In this document: positions 33,807 to 48,200 of the stretch, in pieces
How positions within the stretch are numbered: position 1 is the stretch's first letter
Layout of the letters: the number at the start of each line of letters is the position of its first letter
Assembly (NCBI GenBank): GCA_029721515.1
Contig: CM056552.1
Location: 29,597,892-29,661,891, forward strand
DNA: 64,000 bases
DNA from: Synanceia verrucosa
Taxonomy: Eukaryota > Chordata > Actinopteri > Perciformes > Synanceiidae
Reading direction: 5' to 3'
Position numbers and translations under genes: made by a program
The notes under the pieces: model-generated
Databases searched by the model: none
What the model was told of the DNA's origin: nothing
The model's input: the letters and a program-made list of their open reading frames with translations, nothing else

Positions 33807-36800
33807 TCAGGAACATCCGGAGGACACAGGAGCATGAAGATCATCTGTCTCATACACTGCTGTCAAGATACAGTGAGAGTTTCACAAAAATAAAGTCATA
33901 TTGTACATCACATTTGCTCAAAATTACTGACTGCACCTTTAATTTCTGGTTTTCATGATTAATCTGCAGGTTTGGATTAATGCACTGCATGACACCTTGC
34001 CATAGATATATACTGACCAAAACGCAACACCATGATTGAGAAATTTTGGGCACACAAAGCCAAACAATGAATTTGAGTTATAAATCTCAGAGGATTTGCT
34101 TTTGTTTGCTGTGTGCCTACATGTTGTTCCACTTGACTGCACATCCTTAGAATTTGTCACCGCTGATGAAACTGAGCAGATCTTAATCACTAATCCTTTT
34201 AAAACCTGGTCAATAAGTAGCCGTACCAATGGCCATCTTTAGTACTCATTTGCTTTGTCCTGGTGAAACGTTCGTCCATGGCACGACTACATCAAAATCA
34301 CAGAGAAAGGAACACTGGTATGCTGACAGCTGGAATGGCACAGAGACGTGTTGCCAGGGCCTTGAGCGTTCATGTGTTGACCATTTCACGTCTGTGGAAC
34401 CAGTACAATGAGACAGGACGCACTAATGACCGACCACGAGCTCCCAGGACCCACGTGTCACCACCCCTCGACAGGACCGCCATATTCATCTTCAACATCT
34501 GAGAAACCGTTTCCTGCCAGCTACAGTGACCGCAGCACAGATCAGAGGTCGACATCAGAACAGAATCAGCGACCAAACAGTACTCAACCGCTTGAGTGAG
34601 GCCGGGTTGGACAGCCGATGTCCCCGCCGTGGTCTGCTGTGAACTCCAGCACGTTGCCATGTCTGTCTGCAATGGGCAAGAGCGCTATTACACTGCATTC
34701 AAATTAAAACATATCTGATACGTGTTGTTAGCATGTCACTTGAATTTGGTACAATATGCATAAACCATGGGAGTGTTGCGTTGGAAGTTTTGGTCAGTGT
34801 ATACGTATGTCAAAGTGTTTTTTTTCAGCAGCTGGCAGATGAGGGCGCTCTCACACAGCCTGTGAGTAATATTGGGGCTTCTGGGAGATGTAGTCAGAGC
34901 ATAAAGAGACGGTATACACCACAGAGATCAAAACAGGAAGTGGAGACGATCAAGATTAGGGAGTAAAATAAAGAATCTGGACAGAAAGTGGTGATTTTGG
35001 TGAAAGTGTCCTCTACTCTACCTCTGATAAAACAAGAATGGAACAAGGTAAAAACAAACAGCTTTTTTCATGATGAAATAGAGAGTCTCTTCTTTCATTT
35101 GAGCTATTCACTGTTTTCAGAGACATATTTCAAGACCCACAGAATATTTTGTACTATGACATGTGTTGCTTCACTGTGTAGCTCTACTTAGCATGATAGC
35201 CTGGAAACATATCCCCGTAGCACAGGGCCGTGCAGAGACCTTTGGAGGGGCAGGTGCTCAAAGTTATGAGGGGGCACATGGAGCACAAATTTGAAACACC
35301 ATACAGAAACATACCTTGCAATATAACTGGTTGAATGGTAGCAACCCATATTCATGAAGAATGTACCTGTTAAGTTTTGGATTTGAAAGTAAGGGAATTT
35401 TTGCACCTGCCGCAAGCACCACCACTCCAAACAAGCTCCAGTATCCCTTATATTTTACGACAGGTGTACAAGAGAGCTAACATCACCACTTGTCAACCAC
35501 TTATAAACTACAATTGACTTTATGCACAGCTTCACTACTTCCTGAACTCCTCAGCCAGCTCCTTTGTGTCCTGTCTGCCTACTGGACAAACTGATTAATC
35601 CAGGTGTGCCAGGAAGTATCACTATCGGCTAGTATCGCCGATACCAACACCAATACCGACACCTATACGGATACTTTTTACTTAAAACGTCATTATCATT
35701 GAATAATTAATAATTTGCCTTGAGTTAGTTGATTATAATAAAAGAATTAATAAATAATAAAAAATATTAAAAAAATATAAAAGTGTCTATTTTTCCAGAG
35801 TTCCAGTAAAATAATTAAATAATTAAGATTTTTTTCAACTGGCTGAATTTATGATAATAGTTCAATCAGTCTGCTAAAATTGCCTCTCTTAAGCATTGCT
35901 TAATGCTGGAGATTACCTGGATACTCGTGTTTTTTGGGCTGAAAATCCTCTGCCAGAGACCTCTGTCTCTGTGTCGGGGGTCACCCCCTTCCTCCTCCTT
36001 CCTTCAACTTTTCTGCAGCTCGCAGTTCTCTCCAGGGTGAACTGCTTTTATGTGTTTAAATAAACTGGTGGTGTTACCGCAGTGTTGAATGGTTTTTTTG
36101 CACACATCAAATGTGGCAGTGTCCCTGTCAGCTCTGGTGAATAAAATCCATGCAGCCATGGACTTCTGATTCTCTGCTCTCAGGTTGAGCAGAACGAGAG
36201 AGAGAGACAGACGCTGCACTGTGCTACACCCTACCACCCTGTCCCGGGCTGTATTGTTATTTTTTAATAACACAGGTTAAAATATGTGAGATTTACGGAA
36301 AAATACTAATAAGAGAGGACGACGGGAAAGAAGGGTAAAATACGTGACTTTCCCAGCAAAAATGGGATACTTGACAGGTCTTACAAAAAAAATCACTTTG
36401 ACAAAAAAGGACACTTAGGGCATCAGGGGGCGAAGGTGCTCCAGCACCCTCCGCCCCCCCCCCCTGCACGTGCTTGCCGTAGCATTAGCACTGCAGGTAC
36501 CGGAGCTACCCTACCGGTAGTTCCGGTATCTGCAGTATAAACATGTCCCTGTAACGCTAGCACTGCAGCTACCCTCCAAGACATGTTTATAGGCCGTCAC
36601 GCTAAGTAGAGCTACACAGTAAAGCAACACAAAATGGAATAACTTACAGCTTCCACATCTGTAGTTGTTTCCCAGACAGTTGGTGCTGATTCATCTTCAT
36701 CTTCAGCTGTGTAGCCAAGCATAATATATATGGGTCCATGTTTACAAAGCAGTCCTCTTTTAGCACTGCAGCTAACCAAGCTTCTTCATAGAATAATGTA

Positions 36801-39800
36801 TTCTATACAGTCCAGATCCTCCCATGGTATAACCCTCACACCTGCAGTTTAAAGCAAGCAGCAAGAAGATTTGAAAGGAAGTGGCGTTTAACCGGTCTGC
36901 AAGCTTCTCATCTGGACTGGCATGATAGTTTGAAAGCTGATAGGAAGGCTCTCCGTAAGGCCAGAGCAGCTTATTATTCATCATTAATAGAGGAAAATAA
37001 AAACAACCCCAGGTTTCTTTTCAGCACTGTAGCCAGGCTGACACAGAGCCACAGCTCTATTGAACCATGTATTCCCATAACCCTCAGTAGTAGTGACTTC
37101 ATGAGCTTCTTTAATGAGAAGATTATAACTATTAGGGAGAAAATCAGTCACACTGTGCCGTTAACTGAAACTGCTTTGTCTTTAAACACAGGAAGCTTAG
37201 AACCCATTGAAGAACTTGATGTATACTTGGACTACTTTTCTCCCATAGACCTCCACAAACTGACTTCATTGATTTCCTCATCTAACCCTTCTACCTGTCT
37301 CTTAGATCCCATCCCAACTTCACTGCTTAAAGAAGCTTTACCGTTACTGAGCACCTCTTTACTGAACATGATCAACTTATCTTTGCTGTCAGGCTATGTA
37401 CCTCAGTCATTTAAAGTAGCCGTAATCAAACCTCTTCTGAAGAAGCCCGGTCTTGATCCAGAGGTTTTAGCCAACTATAGACCAATATCCAACCTTCCTT
37501 TTCTCTCTAAGATCCTTGAGAAAGCAGTGTGCCGTCAGCTGTGTGACTTCCTCCAGAACAATAATCTATTTGAGGACTTTCAGTCAGGATTTAGAAAATA
37601 TCATAGCACCGAGACCGCTCTGGTGAAAATTACTAATGACTTGCTAATTGCGTCAGACCATGGACTCGTCTCAGTACTTGTCTTGTTAGATCTTAGCGCT
37701 GCTTTTGATACTATTGACCACCATATCCTGTTGCAGAGATTAGAACGTTTAATTGGCATTAGAGGAACTGCTTTAAGCTGGTTTAAGTCCTATTTATCGG
37801 ATCGATCACAGTTTGTTCACATTAATGATGAGTCCTCCATGCAGTCCATAGTCAGTTATGGAGTTCCTCAAGGTTCTGTGCTTGGGCCAATTCTATTCAC
37901 TTTATATATGCTTCCTTTAGGCAATGTTATCAGAAAACACTCCATAAACTTACATTGTTATGCAGATGATACTCAGCTATATTTGTCATTTAAGTCAGAC
38001 GAATCCAGCCAGTTAGCTAAACTCCAAGCATGTCTTAAGGACAAAAAAAATTGGATGACGGACAATTTCTTGTTGTTAAATTCAGACAAAACTGAAGTTA
38101 TTCTAATTGGCCCCCAAAATCTCAGAAATAAATCATCTAATGACTTATTTACTCTAGATGACTTTGCACCAGCTTCGAGCACCACTGTTAGGAATCTAGG
38201 GGTAATTTCTGACCAAGATATGTCCTTCAACGTCCACATGAAACAAACAGCTAGAACTGCTTTTTTTCCATCTGCGTAACATTGCAAAAATCAGGCATAT
38301 TCTCTCTCAAAACGATGCAGAAAAATTAGTCCATGCATTTGTAACTTCTAGACTGGACTACTGCAATTCCTTATTATCAGGCTGCCCTAATAAGTCTGTC
38401 AAGACTCTCCAGCTGGTCCAGAACGCTGCAGCACGTGTTCTGACCAGAACCAGGAAAAGAGACCATATTTCTCCAGTGTTAGCCTCTCTGCACTGGCTCC
38501 CTGTAAAATCTAGAATAGAATTTAAAATCCTCCTCCTCACCTACAAGGCACTGAATGGTCAGACACCAGCTTATCTTAAAGAGCTAATAGTGCCTTCATA
38601 ATCCAGCTAGAACCCTGTGCTCTCAGAATGCAGGACTATTAGAGGTTCCTGGGGTTTATAAAAGTAGAATGGGAGCTAGAGCTTTCAGTTATCAAGCTCC
38701 TCTTCTGTGGAACCAACTCCCTCTTTCAGTCCAGGAGGCAGACACCATCCCCTTATTCAAGAGTAGGCTTAAGACTTTCGTTTTTGATAGTGCTTATAGT
38801 TAGGACTGATCCAAGGTTGACTCAGGCTGCCTTGGATCAATCCTTAGTTATGCTGCTATAGGTCTAGACTGCCGGGGGACTTCCTCTGACACACTGAGCT
38901 TCACCTCTTCTTCATTTGGATGCCTCCATTAAGTCATTTTACTAACTCATCTTCTTCCCTGGAGTCCCTGTGCTCTCAGCTCCCAGGTGTCCGTGAGCTG
39001 AGGCTACTTGGTGAGAAGGAGATGGTGTCATCCAGGCTTCATCTGTCGTGATGGTGGTGAGATGGAGAAGAGGCGATGCTGCTCAGGTTGTATCTGTTAG
39101 AGTAGTGGAGAAGAGGATGTGTTTACTCTTCCTCCCTTTGACACATGCTGCAGATTAGTTTTGTGCCTCATAGTCCCTGTGCGTTCTCATCTCACAGGTA
39201 TCCATGGATCCAGTCTACTTGGTGGAGTAGTGGTTGGACAGACCAGTCAGGCTTCATCTTCTGGTGCTGAGTGATGTGGTGGTGACGAGGTCATCTTGCG
39301 GAGGCTTCTCCTGTTTGGTGTGGTGGAGAGGAGGACGTGCTGCCCAGGCTTCTTCTGGTTGGTGTGGTGGAGAGGAAGACGTGCTGCCCAGGCTTCTTCT
39401 GGTTGGCGTGGTGGAGAGGAAGACGTGCTGCCCAGGCTTCTTCTGGTTGGTGTGGTGGAGAGGAGGACGTGCTGCCCAGGCTTCTTCTGGTTGGTGTGGT
39501 GGAGAGGAAGACGTGCTGCCCAGGCTTCTTCTGGTTGGCGTGGTGCAGAGGAAGACGTGCTTCTCATCCTTTGCTGATAGCTTGATGATGCTCTTCATCC
39601 CCTTGGACACTCTCATACAATTCTATATATACACACTGTATATTAGCTGTTGTCATATTGAGTTGGACACTTTCATACAATTTTATATGTAATGTTAATG
39701 TGTTTTTCATTGTTGTTATTCTGTACACATGGCATCTATTGCACGTCTGTCCATCCTGAAGAGGGATCCCTCCTCTGTTGCTCTTCCTGAGGTTTCTTCC

Positions 39801-42165
39801 GTTTCTTTTTCCCTGTTAAAAGGGTTTTTTTGGGGGAGTTTTTCCTTAGTCGATGCGAGGGTCATTTGTAAAGGACAGAGGGTGTCATATCCTGTACAGA
39901 TTGTAAAGCCCAATGTGATGTTGGGCTATACAAATAAACTTGACTTGACTCCCAGTACTTTATTTCAACTGGAAGAGAACAGATAACCAAGGGGGCTGGG
40001 GGTGATAGAGTGCACTTCAATAGGAGAATGAATCTTTCTATTCCCCCTGTGGTATACTTGTGATCTTAGCTAGCTCTGTTAGCTGCAGTGCTAATGCTAC
40101 ACGGCCATGTTTACAGACAGAGCACTGCTGCTAATGGAGCTGCGATTGCTGTAGAGCTAACATTTGTGTCCTTGAGTAATTAATATCAGGAGACATTCAA
40201 CATAAGCTCTGTGAGCACACAGCAATAGCTGCAGCTCCGGACCTCTGGTTAGCTCGAAGCTCGGTTGGTACTGCAGCTATTGATGCTAACTGGAGCTCCA
40301 GGGGTACTGCTGCAGCAGCTATTTCTGCAGTACTAACCAAGCTCCAGGTCTCCAGGTAGCTCGGTTAGCACTGCAGCTATTGCTAAATGGAGCTCGTGAG
40401 CTGCTGCAGTAATACTAACTGTGCTAACAGGAGCTATTGCTACTGAGCTCCAGACCTCCGGTAGCTGCAGTGCTAATGCTACAGGGTAAAAACACTGTAT
40501 AATAGCGTCCTGTGCTCGTTGAAGCAGCCAACACACAGAGCAGCTACCGTGTGTTACTCCTAACTTTGTCAGGTTTGTTTGCGAAAGTGGTGGCCAGCCG
40601 CTCGGTAACTTTAGAGGAGGGCTCATACCTGGGGACGACTCAAAGGCAGTGTCCTCTACTGGAGGGAGGGGCATTTCACCGTTCTACGTCAGTAGGTGAA
40701 AAATGTTCAACTCGTCTGTTTCAGCACACATTAGCTAAGAAGAGGAGTAAGCAGGGGAAGAAGGTGACAGACTTTTTCCACTCCTGGGGCCTCATTCACA
40801 GACTATGGGGACACATTGCAAATTTCCCCATCTGTGGGACGAATAAAGGATTATCTTATCTTATACTACTGTTATACTACCTTTATAAAGTGAATTTTGC
40901 ATAATAGGTGACCTTTAATAAAAGGGTTGGCACTCAAAGAGTTTACAGAAATCACGGTAATGGAGGACCTAATTCTCGTTGCTCATGTTGAAGTTCCTGT
41001 AGTGAAATTAATTGAAATTAATTTTGGAATAATCCTTCAAAGACCTTATCAGGTTTGTGTAGACTTAACATTTTCTTTTCGCTTATTGGTTTTATTTTTC
41101 ATCATTCTCTCTTTAACTGCCATTATTGGTGATTAAATTAAAACACCTGCAGCATAGCTTAAAGGCTAAATGCTGTTGGTATAATGTGAAGCTGTACCTT
41201 GGTGCTCAGCTGCCTGGTGTTTGGCCACGCTGGCAGCGCTGGGGAAGAACTTGAAGCAGACGTCACACTGGACCAGAGGCTTGAGCTGCCGAGTGTGGTT
41301 AGCAAACACATCAGGGTGGTTGGTCCTGTTATGGTACCACAGCCCTGACAGTTGCTACAGCGACAGAGAGAAACACATAGGTGAAGTAGAGAGCGCAGCA
41401 TGCTGCACATGAACATTTAATGGTTTTCAGCTTTAAGTGAGCAGCCCACCTGGTAGGACTTGTTGCACAGGTCACAGCTGAAGGGCTTGCTTCCTGTGTG
41501 GGAGCCCTTGTGTTTGTCTAGCAGGGCGGCACTGGTGAACACCTTGTTACAGGTGGGACACTTGTGGAACTCCTTTGGGTGGAAGTCCTGGATGTGCTGC
41601 CGATGCTCCTCCAATGAGGAGAAGCTGAGGGAACACTTCTGACAGTCATGAGGTTCAGACAGATCTGACAGGCAGCAGGAGCAGAGACACAGAGATTACT
41701 TTATGATGGCAGCCAACCTGTTCACAGAGCAGCAGAGTGACAGTGGGCTCTTACTGTGGAAGGTGTGCAGATGGACGGTGAGGCCACTGGCCTGGCTGTA
41801 GCCTTTGCCACACTGTCGACACACATAAGGCCGATCACCAGTGTGTGTTCTCACATGACGCGTCAGCTCGATGGACTGGGCGAAGATGGCCTTACAGTAC
41901 TGACACACATACATCTTTCCTGAACACAGAAAAACATCAGCTTTTCATGAGGCTAGTCATTAATGAGCAACACAGCAAGATCTGCAAATAAATATTGTTT
42001 ATTCAATTAAGTTCACGACTGGCCAAGTTCCAGATATAAGCATTTTATTAATAGGGAAGGTGGACTGCAATAACAAGATTATCATGTGCAATAAAACAAT
42101 CATATCATGTTAGTGTTCAACAAGAATCTGTCAGCAGGAGAATGTGGCCTGCGTACTCTGAGGCT

Positions 42166-42207
<42 letters not shown>

Positions 42208-45200
42208 TGTATCTACTGTATATCTATCATGTCTGCCGTAACTGTTCAAGTCTCTGCTGCGAGGTCTGCCTAGTGAAATTAAATTAATTAATCTGATGAC
42301 CTACTGGTAAAATAATCCTGCAGGTCTAACATGAGGATAAAGTACTCGTTTGCACACCCATTATTTAATTTTATTTAAAAAATGTTTTGTTTATATACAC
42401 AATGCCCCTGATACACTGTTGTAGTGTGTGTGTGTGTGTGTGTGTGTAGGTACCCTCAGAGTGCTTCTTCTTGGTGTGGTATGCCAGTGCAGCAGCCACA
42501 CCAAAGGTCATGTCACAGTGTTTACAGTGGTACGGTTTCTCTCCTGTGTGCAGCCTCATGTGGTTCTTCAGGGATGAGTTGGCGCCGAACTTTGCACCAC
42601 AGTCCTCACAGGAGAAGGGTTTCTCCTCAAAGTGCTCGGTGCGCTTGTGGTAAATCATGCCTGGAATATGAGAAGAGAGTGTTTCTACTTGCTGTACTGT
42701 GTGTGGTCGCTGAATAAAACTACTACTACCTAAGTGCTGTACCTCTGCCAACACTGAGCTCTGGGTGAATACAGCATAAAAGCTAAAGGTAGCATGGTGA
42801 TAGGACTGTGTCAAACTGGACATTATCATTTGTGTTGAGTCAGATCACAGTGTGTGTGGTACAGTGACTCTCACCTGATGGGTGGGCAAAGGTTCGCCCA
42901 CAGAGGTCACAGGCCACCTTCTTCTTGACTCGTACAGCCAGCTTGGTGTTGTGAACGGCGGCCTGATGGCGCTGCAGAGCCCTCTGGTTGGCCAGCTTCT
43001 CTGGGCACTGGGGGCACTGCTGCTCACACTCCTGGGACATGGGGCAGCGCTTCACGTGGGCCAGCATTCGACACTTGTAGGCAAAGCCCTTCTGACACCA
43101 GCAACAGGAGTAGGGCTTGGAGGGGGAGGAGGAAAGGGAGGAAGAGTCTGTTGTGGCATTAACATTAACATTCCCCTCATCTTTGGTCTCTTCTTTAACA
43201 TTTTCTTCCCCCTCCTCCTGGTTTTCTTCACTTCTGGAGCCATTCTGGTTTTCTGAGTCAACTATAAAAGATACAAAAATATTACCGTTACCCCAACAAC
43301 ACAACATAAATGAGGCAGCAGTGTGCTGAATATAAATGGCTTACATTTTGTTTTGTTTTGTAGATTTGATGTTAATGTTCTTTACCTCCAGTTTGGCTCC
43401 CTTCTGGCTCCTGTGTGTCCCTCTGCACCTCCTCCAGCAGAGAGAGCAGCGGTGAGGGGAAGGAGGAAGGAGCTTTGTGTTGAACGGTGTGGAGCAGCTT
43501 GAGGAGCGCTGCCTCACTGAGCTGCCCTTCCTTCACACTGTCCATCAGCTTCTGCAAGGCTGAGCTGGGATCAGCCTCCTCACAGCACTGACACACAACC
43601 TGCAGCAACACAGAGAAGACAGACACAGCTTCTGCTAGAGGCCTTCATTCCTCATATATTCCATTATATTCTATTAAATTCTAGTAAGCCGTTTTCTGGG
43701 GCGGCACAGTGGTGCAGTGGTTAGCACTGGTGATGGACAAATGAAGCCTTATGAAGAACTTGTGATATTTTGTGACTCATCAAGATGGTGCTCTTGGTTT
43801 AAAGAGGTAATGGAAATTTAGTAATTTTCCATTACACTAGCCGTTTTCTTTAAACCAAGAGTGCCGTCTAGAGGAGTCAAAAAATATCAACTGCTTCATG
43901 AAGCTTCATTTGTCCATCACTAGTTAGCAGTTGCTTCACAGCAAGAAGGTATCGGGTTCGATTCCTGGCCCGGGGTCTTTCTGTGTGGAGTTTGCGTGTT
44001 CTCCTAGCCTGTCCGTAGCCCTCTGTAATCTTCCGCTCAATTTTCATTTCCCTGCAGACTATGTCTGAGTTTGCTCCCCTTGGACTTGATTTCTCAGGAT
44101 GATTTCCAACTGGGTCAATCGGCAAATGGTGAGGGACGGGGGGAGGGTGTTAACGATGACATCGAATGTGCAGCATTTGCATTGTACGCTGCGTTCGTGT
44201 TGTATCTGAAGTCAGGATTTGGAACTGGGAATGATGTCACACCCGAGTTGACGGTGTTCGGGAAAAGTCTTATTTTAGCTCCGCAAAGCTATGCGGCTAG
44301 CTAATGCTAGCGGCGCATTACATACGTCACAACCAAACGTTAGCGATTGAGCAAAATCAGATCCAATCGTTTCAAACTTCAACAGAGTTCACGCCTCCCG
44401 TCTGAAATCGGTTATCATTAGAGGAATGACAGACCCTCTGTACGATAGTACGAGGGTCTGTCATTGTTGTGGGTTGTGGGTTCTCCAAGTGAGGATCACT
44501 TCCACATTCAAAAAGCTGCAGTTCATAACATATATAACATATTTACAGCCTGGTACATTTTAATTTCTTGGTCTCTACAGAGAGTTTCCACCTCCGTGAA
44601 CACTGTGAGGGGGGTGAATTTTTTTTTTTTTTTTTACCACAGCCGTTTTAGTGTTATTTTGGCTTAAAGTTCTTGCAAAATCAGGGCGTGGTTACGTTGA
44701 GTGATAGATTCACAGACAGCTACCAGCAGTTAGCTCTTTGCTAAAGCATCGGCTGAGCTAGGCTAGGCTACACCCAGAGGTCCGCGGCTACATCCAACGG
44801 TTAATAGGGACTGCAGTGTATGTGGCTGCCTATTTTCGTGTAGTTTTTTCTGACAATATGGTGTGTCGTGGTGTCGTGGTTAGCACTGTCGCCTCACAGC
44901 AAGAAGGTACCCGATTCTTGGCCCGGGGCCTTTCTGTGTGGAGTTTGCATGTTCTCCTCATGTCTGTGTGGGTTCTCTCCGGGTACTCCGGCTTCCTCCA
45001 CCATCCATCCAGGGTGTACCCTGCCCTTCACCCTAACTTAGGCCTATCCCAGCTGTCTTAGGGCTTAAGATCTGGAGCCTATCCTTAGCCCCCCCTCCCC
45101 ATACAATATGGGAGGATAAGCGGTCGAAAATGGATGGATAGATGGATAGTTTTATGGTCTACTTCATTCATGTTTACATGCTGTCTTGATGAACTGTCAT

Positions 45201-48200
45201 GTGTCAGACTTCAAGTAGCTTGAAAAGCCTTAACAAGCCCTTTCCCTGGTAGAGCTTTAATTTGAAACACCTGCAGGAAGTGTATGCTCCATGTACTGAA
45301 TTCATAATATGTACCTTTATAATACAGATAAGTTCAATGTGCCCTTTGTCCTTTACTACTTTATTTTGTATCCTCTACTATTTTTTTTCACTAAAATGTT
45401 TCTGTGTGAAATGTTTTGCTTTCCTTACAACATTAATACCTTACTGCCATTCATTATTTCCTCTGAATCATATTTCTGTGCTACATTTTACAATACTAAC
45501 ACATGCCACAATACAGTTTCAGAGGAACATATGAAACAAGTTGAAGTATCACCACCAAACATGGCTTTTCTCATTATAAACATTTATCAAAAGGGGCTAA
45601 AGAACACTCCAAAAACTACATTTTGGTGAGGGTAAAACTGGGGGCCTCTGTTTTAAGGGTAGTTATGATTCTCCCATCACTAACATGCTCACTTCAGGCT
45701 CATCACATGCAATTACATATGACTGGAAAGCTGAGACTCTTGTGGATTCATGTGTGATGATGTTAGTATCCACAGTAAGCATTTTATGTGGTGAGACCGT
45801 TTGTTTGAAACTTGACATCACTGCAGAAAAAGAGCTGTTCCTAAAGGTATTGGTGTGGTGATTTTATTTTTTTTTATTACTTGTTAAAACACGAGCTGGT
45901 ATATGAATATTTAAGGTTGATGTGACTTTTCTGTCCTTTGGTAGTGATAGAAAGAGGCAGACTGCTCGTCAGTAAACACAGATGTATATTTTGATCTCAA
46001 CATAAATATCACTTTCTTTTTGATAACAAGAAAATGCAGCAGGGTTCCTTTAACTTTTTCAGGACTGAGGCGACCTGGTCTACCTGTCTGTCTTGTTCAT
46101 CCAGGCTCCTCTGTGCTGCCTGGCTGAGCAGCTCCAGGACAGATGACATGTTGGTGAGGAAATTCACAAGTTGAGAGAAACGTTCCACAAAACTAGTGGC
46201 AGGCCCAGCGGACACCTTGGCTGCTGCTGTGCTGTTTTCTTCCACAATGCTTTCTGAGGCCTGGGCTTCTTCAGGCTCTGGGGACACATGAGAACATGAA
46301 GCGCCGTCACAAAGTGCTGCACAGTAAACACTGTTATGTTGGCTTGATTTACTTATGTGATTGTACCTAATATCTTCCCACCATTCAAAAAACATGCATG
46401 GGGATTAGGTTAATTGGCTAATTTAAATTGACCGTAGGTGTGAATGTGAGTGTGAATGGTTGTCTGTGTCCTGTGATGAGGTGGAGACTTGTCCAGGGTG
46501 TACCCTGCCTTTCGCCCTAAGACAGCTGGGATTGGCTCCAGTCCCGACCACGACCCTATGTGGATAAGCAGTAGAAAATGGATGGATGGAACTATAGCGT
46601 CACACATGGGAGGTTGAGCTGAAAAAAAATTATATCAAACAAGGCAAAGTAAACTTTAGTATGGATCAACTGAAAATGTGACCAAATCTGCTGGGTCAAA
46701 AATATACATACAGCAACATGAATTAGCAATTTTGGTGACTGAGAAAGTTGTGTCAATGAAATGAGCTTCATAGCAGTGATGTGAATGATCATGAGTGACT
46801 ACAGCTGGTGACTTCTCTGAGGTCATTTAAATAGGGCTCATTGGATACAAACGCCCACAAACGCTAGAATGGGAAAGTCAAAGGAGCTCAGCACAGATCT
46901 GAAAAAGTGAATCATTGACTTGAACAAGTCAGGAAAGTCACGTGGAGCCGTGCAAGAAGGAAGCTCTTGATCCAAAAGCGGCACCTTAAGGCTCGACTGA
47001 AGTTTGCTGCTGATCACATGGACAAAGATAAGAGCTTCTGGAGGAAAGTTCTGTAGTCAGACCAAACAAAAAACGAGCTGTTTGGCCACAATGCTCAGCA
47101 ATATGTTTGGAGGAGAAAAGATGAGGCCTTTAACACCATGCCCACCATCAAGCACGGTGGTGGTAGTATGATGCTGTGGAACTGGTGCTTCACAGAGAGT
47201 AAATGGGATAATGAAGAAGGAGGATTACCTTCAAATTCTTCAAGATAACCTAAAATCATCAGCCTGAAGGTTGGGTCTTGGGCACAGTTGGGTGTTCCAA
47301 CAGGACAATGACCCCAAACACACATCAAAAGTGCTAATGGAATGGCTAAATCAGGCTAGAATTAAGGTTTTAGAATGGCCTTCCCAAAGTCCTGACTTAA
47401 ACCCCATTGAGAACATGTGGACAATTCTGAAGAAACAAGTTAACAAATTTAACTGAACTGCACCAATTCTGTCAAGAGGAGTGGTCAAAGATTCAACCAG
47501 AAGCTTGTGGATGGATACCAAAAACTCCTTGAAGTGAAGTGAAAATGGCCAAGGGACATGTAAGCAAATATAAGCATAGCTGTATGTATATTTTTGAGCC
47601 AGCAGATTTGGTCACATTTTCTACCTTTTATCCTCTCATAGGGTCGTGGGAGGCCTGGAGTCTATCCCAGCTGTCTTAGGGTGAAAGACAGGGTACACCC
47701 TGGACAAGTCACCACCTCATCGCAGGACACAGAGACAGACAACCATTCACATTCACACAGAGCCATGACACTATGTTCTTTACAAGTGTATGTAAACTTT
47801 TGACCACGACTGTATATATACACACAAATATATCTTCCTATTTTTTATGTTATGTTGTTGTTGCCTGCTCTGTGTGTCCTTAATTACCCCCTAGGGACAA
47901 ATGAATTTTTTTGAATCTGAAAGGAGAGTGGCTCTTTTATTTTGAAACACTCCCAGCTGGTTCAGTACAGACATCAAACATAATGTGCTCCTTGTGGAAA
48001 ACAGAATTAAAATATCAGAGAGGTACTTCCAGTTTGAGCTAGCAGCTACAAGCTAAGCATGCTAGTGCAGCTAATCAGACAGATGCTAACAGCTAACAGG
48101 CTAAAGCTACTATTCAGCAGTGATCAAGTGTCCACAGGGCTGAAGGTGAAACTAAATGAAGAAGTTAACTCCAGCTCTGGTTAAATGGTGTCAGCTGACT

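Larger units (their letters stand above)
35163..36630. mobile_element. Older foldback element split by a hAT insertion
   Basis: GTGTTGCTTCACTGTGTAGC TCTACTTAGC at 35163 is mirrored at 36630 running leftward, about 48 bp with six mismatches. Without the hAT element between, it would be roughly 210 bp, a typical MITE size. Confidence 0.82.
36785..39950 (+). mobile_element. L2/Maui-like LINE, copy B
   Basis: Begins within the polyprotein (PWYNPHTCSLKQAARRFERK) and runs through reverse transcriptase to the L2-type tail GGGCTATACAAATAAACTTG. The 5' part with the endonuclease is missing. The 3' region carries a 44-bp tandem array at 39300-39560 and only one copy of the 41-bp unit that is amplified in copy A. 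It lies in a ZBTB40 intron, antisense to the gene. Confidence 0.93.

Noticed and set aside
39234..39692. Frames with SSGWCGGEEDVLPRLL-type repeats on both strands
   Set aside because: Translation of the 44-bp tandem array in an L2 3' region.
40512..40904. 130-codon + strand frame inside the ZBTB40 intron
   Set aside because: It ends in a retroposon tail (GGATTATCTTATCTTA) and has no recognised domain; more likely repeat-derived.
43949..43965. A tRNA gene from the GGTTCGATTCC B box
   Set aside because: Lacks a foldable cloverleaf and occurs inside a SINE; it is the fossil promoter of the retroposon.
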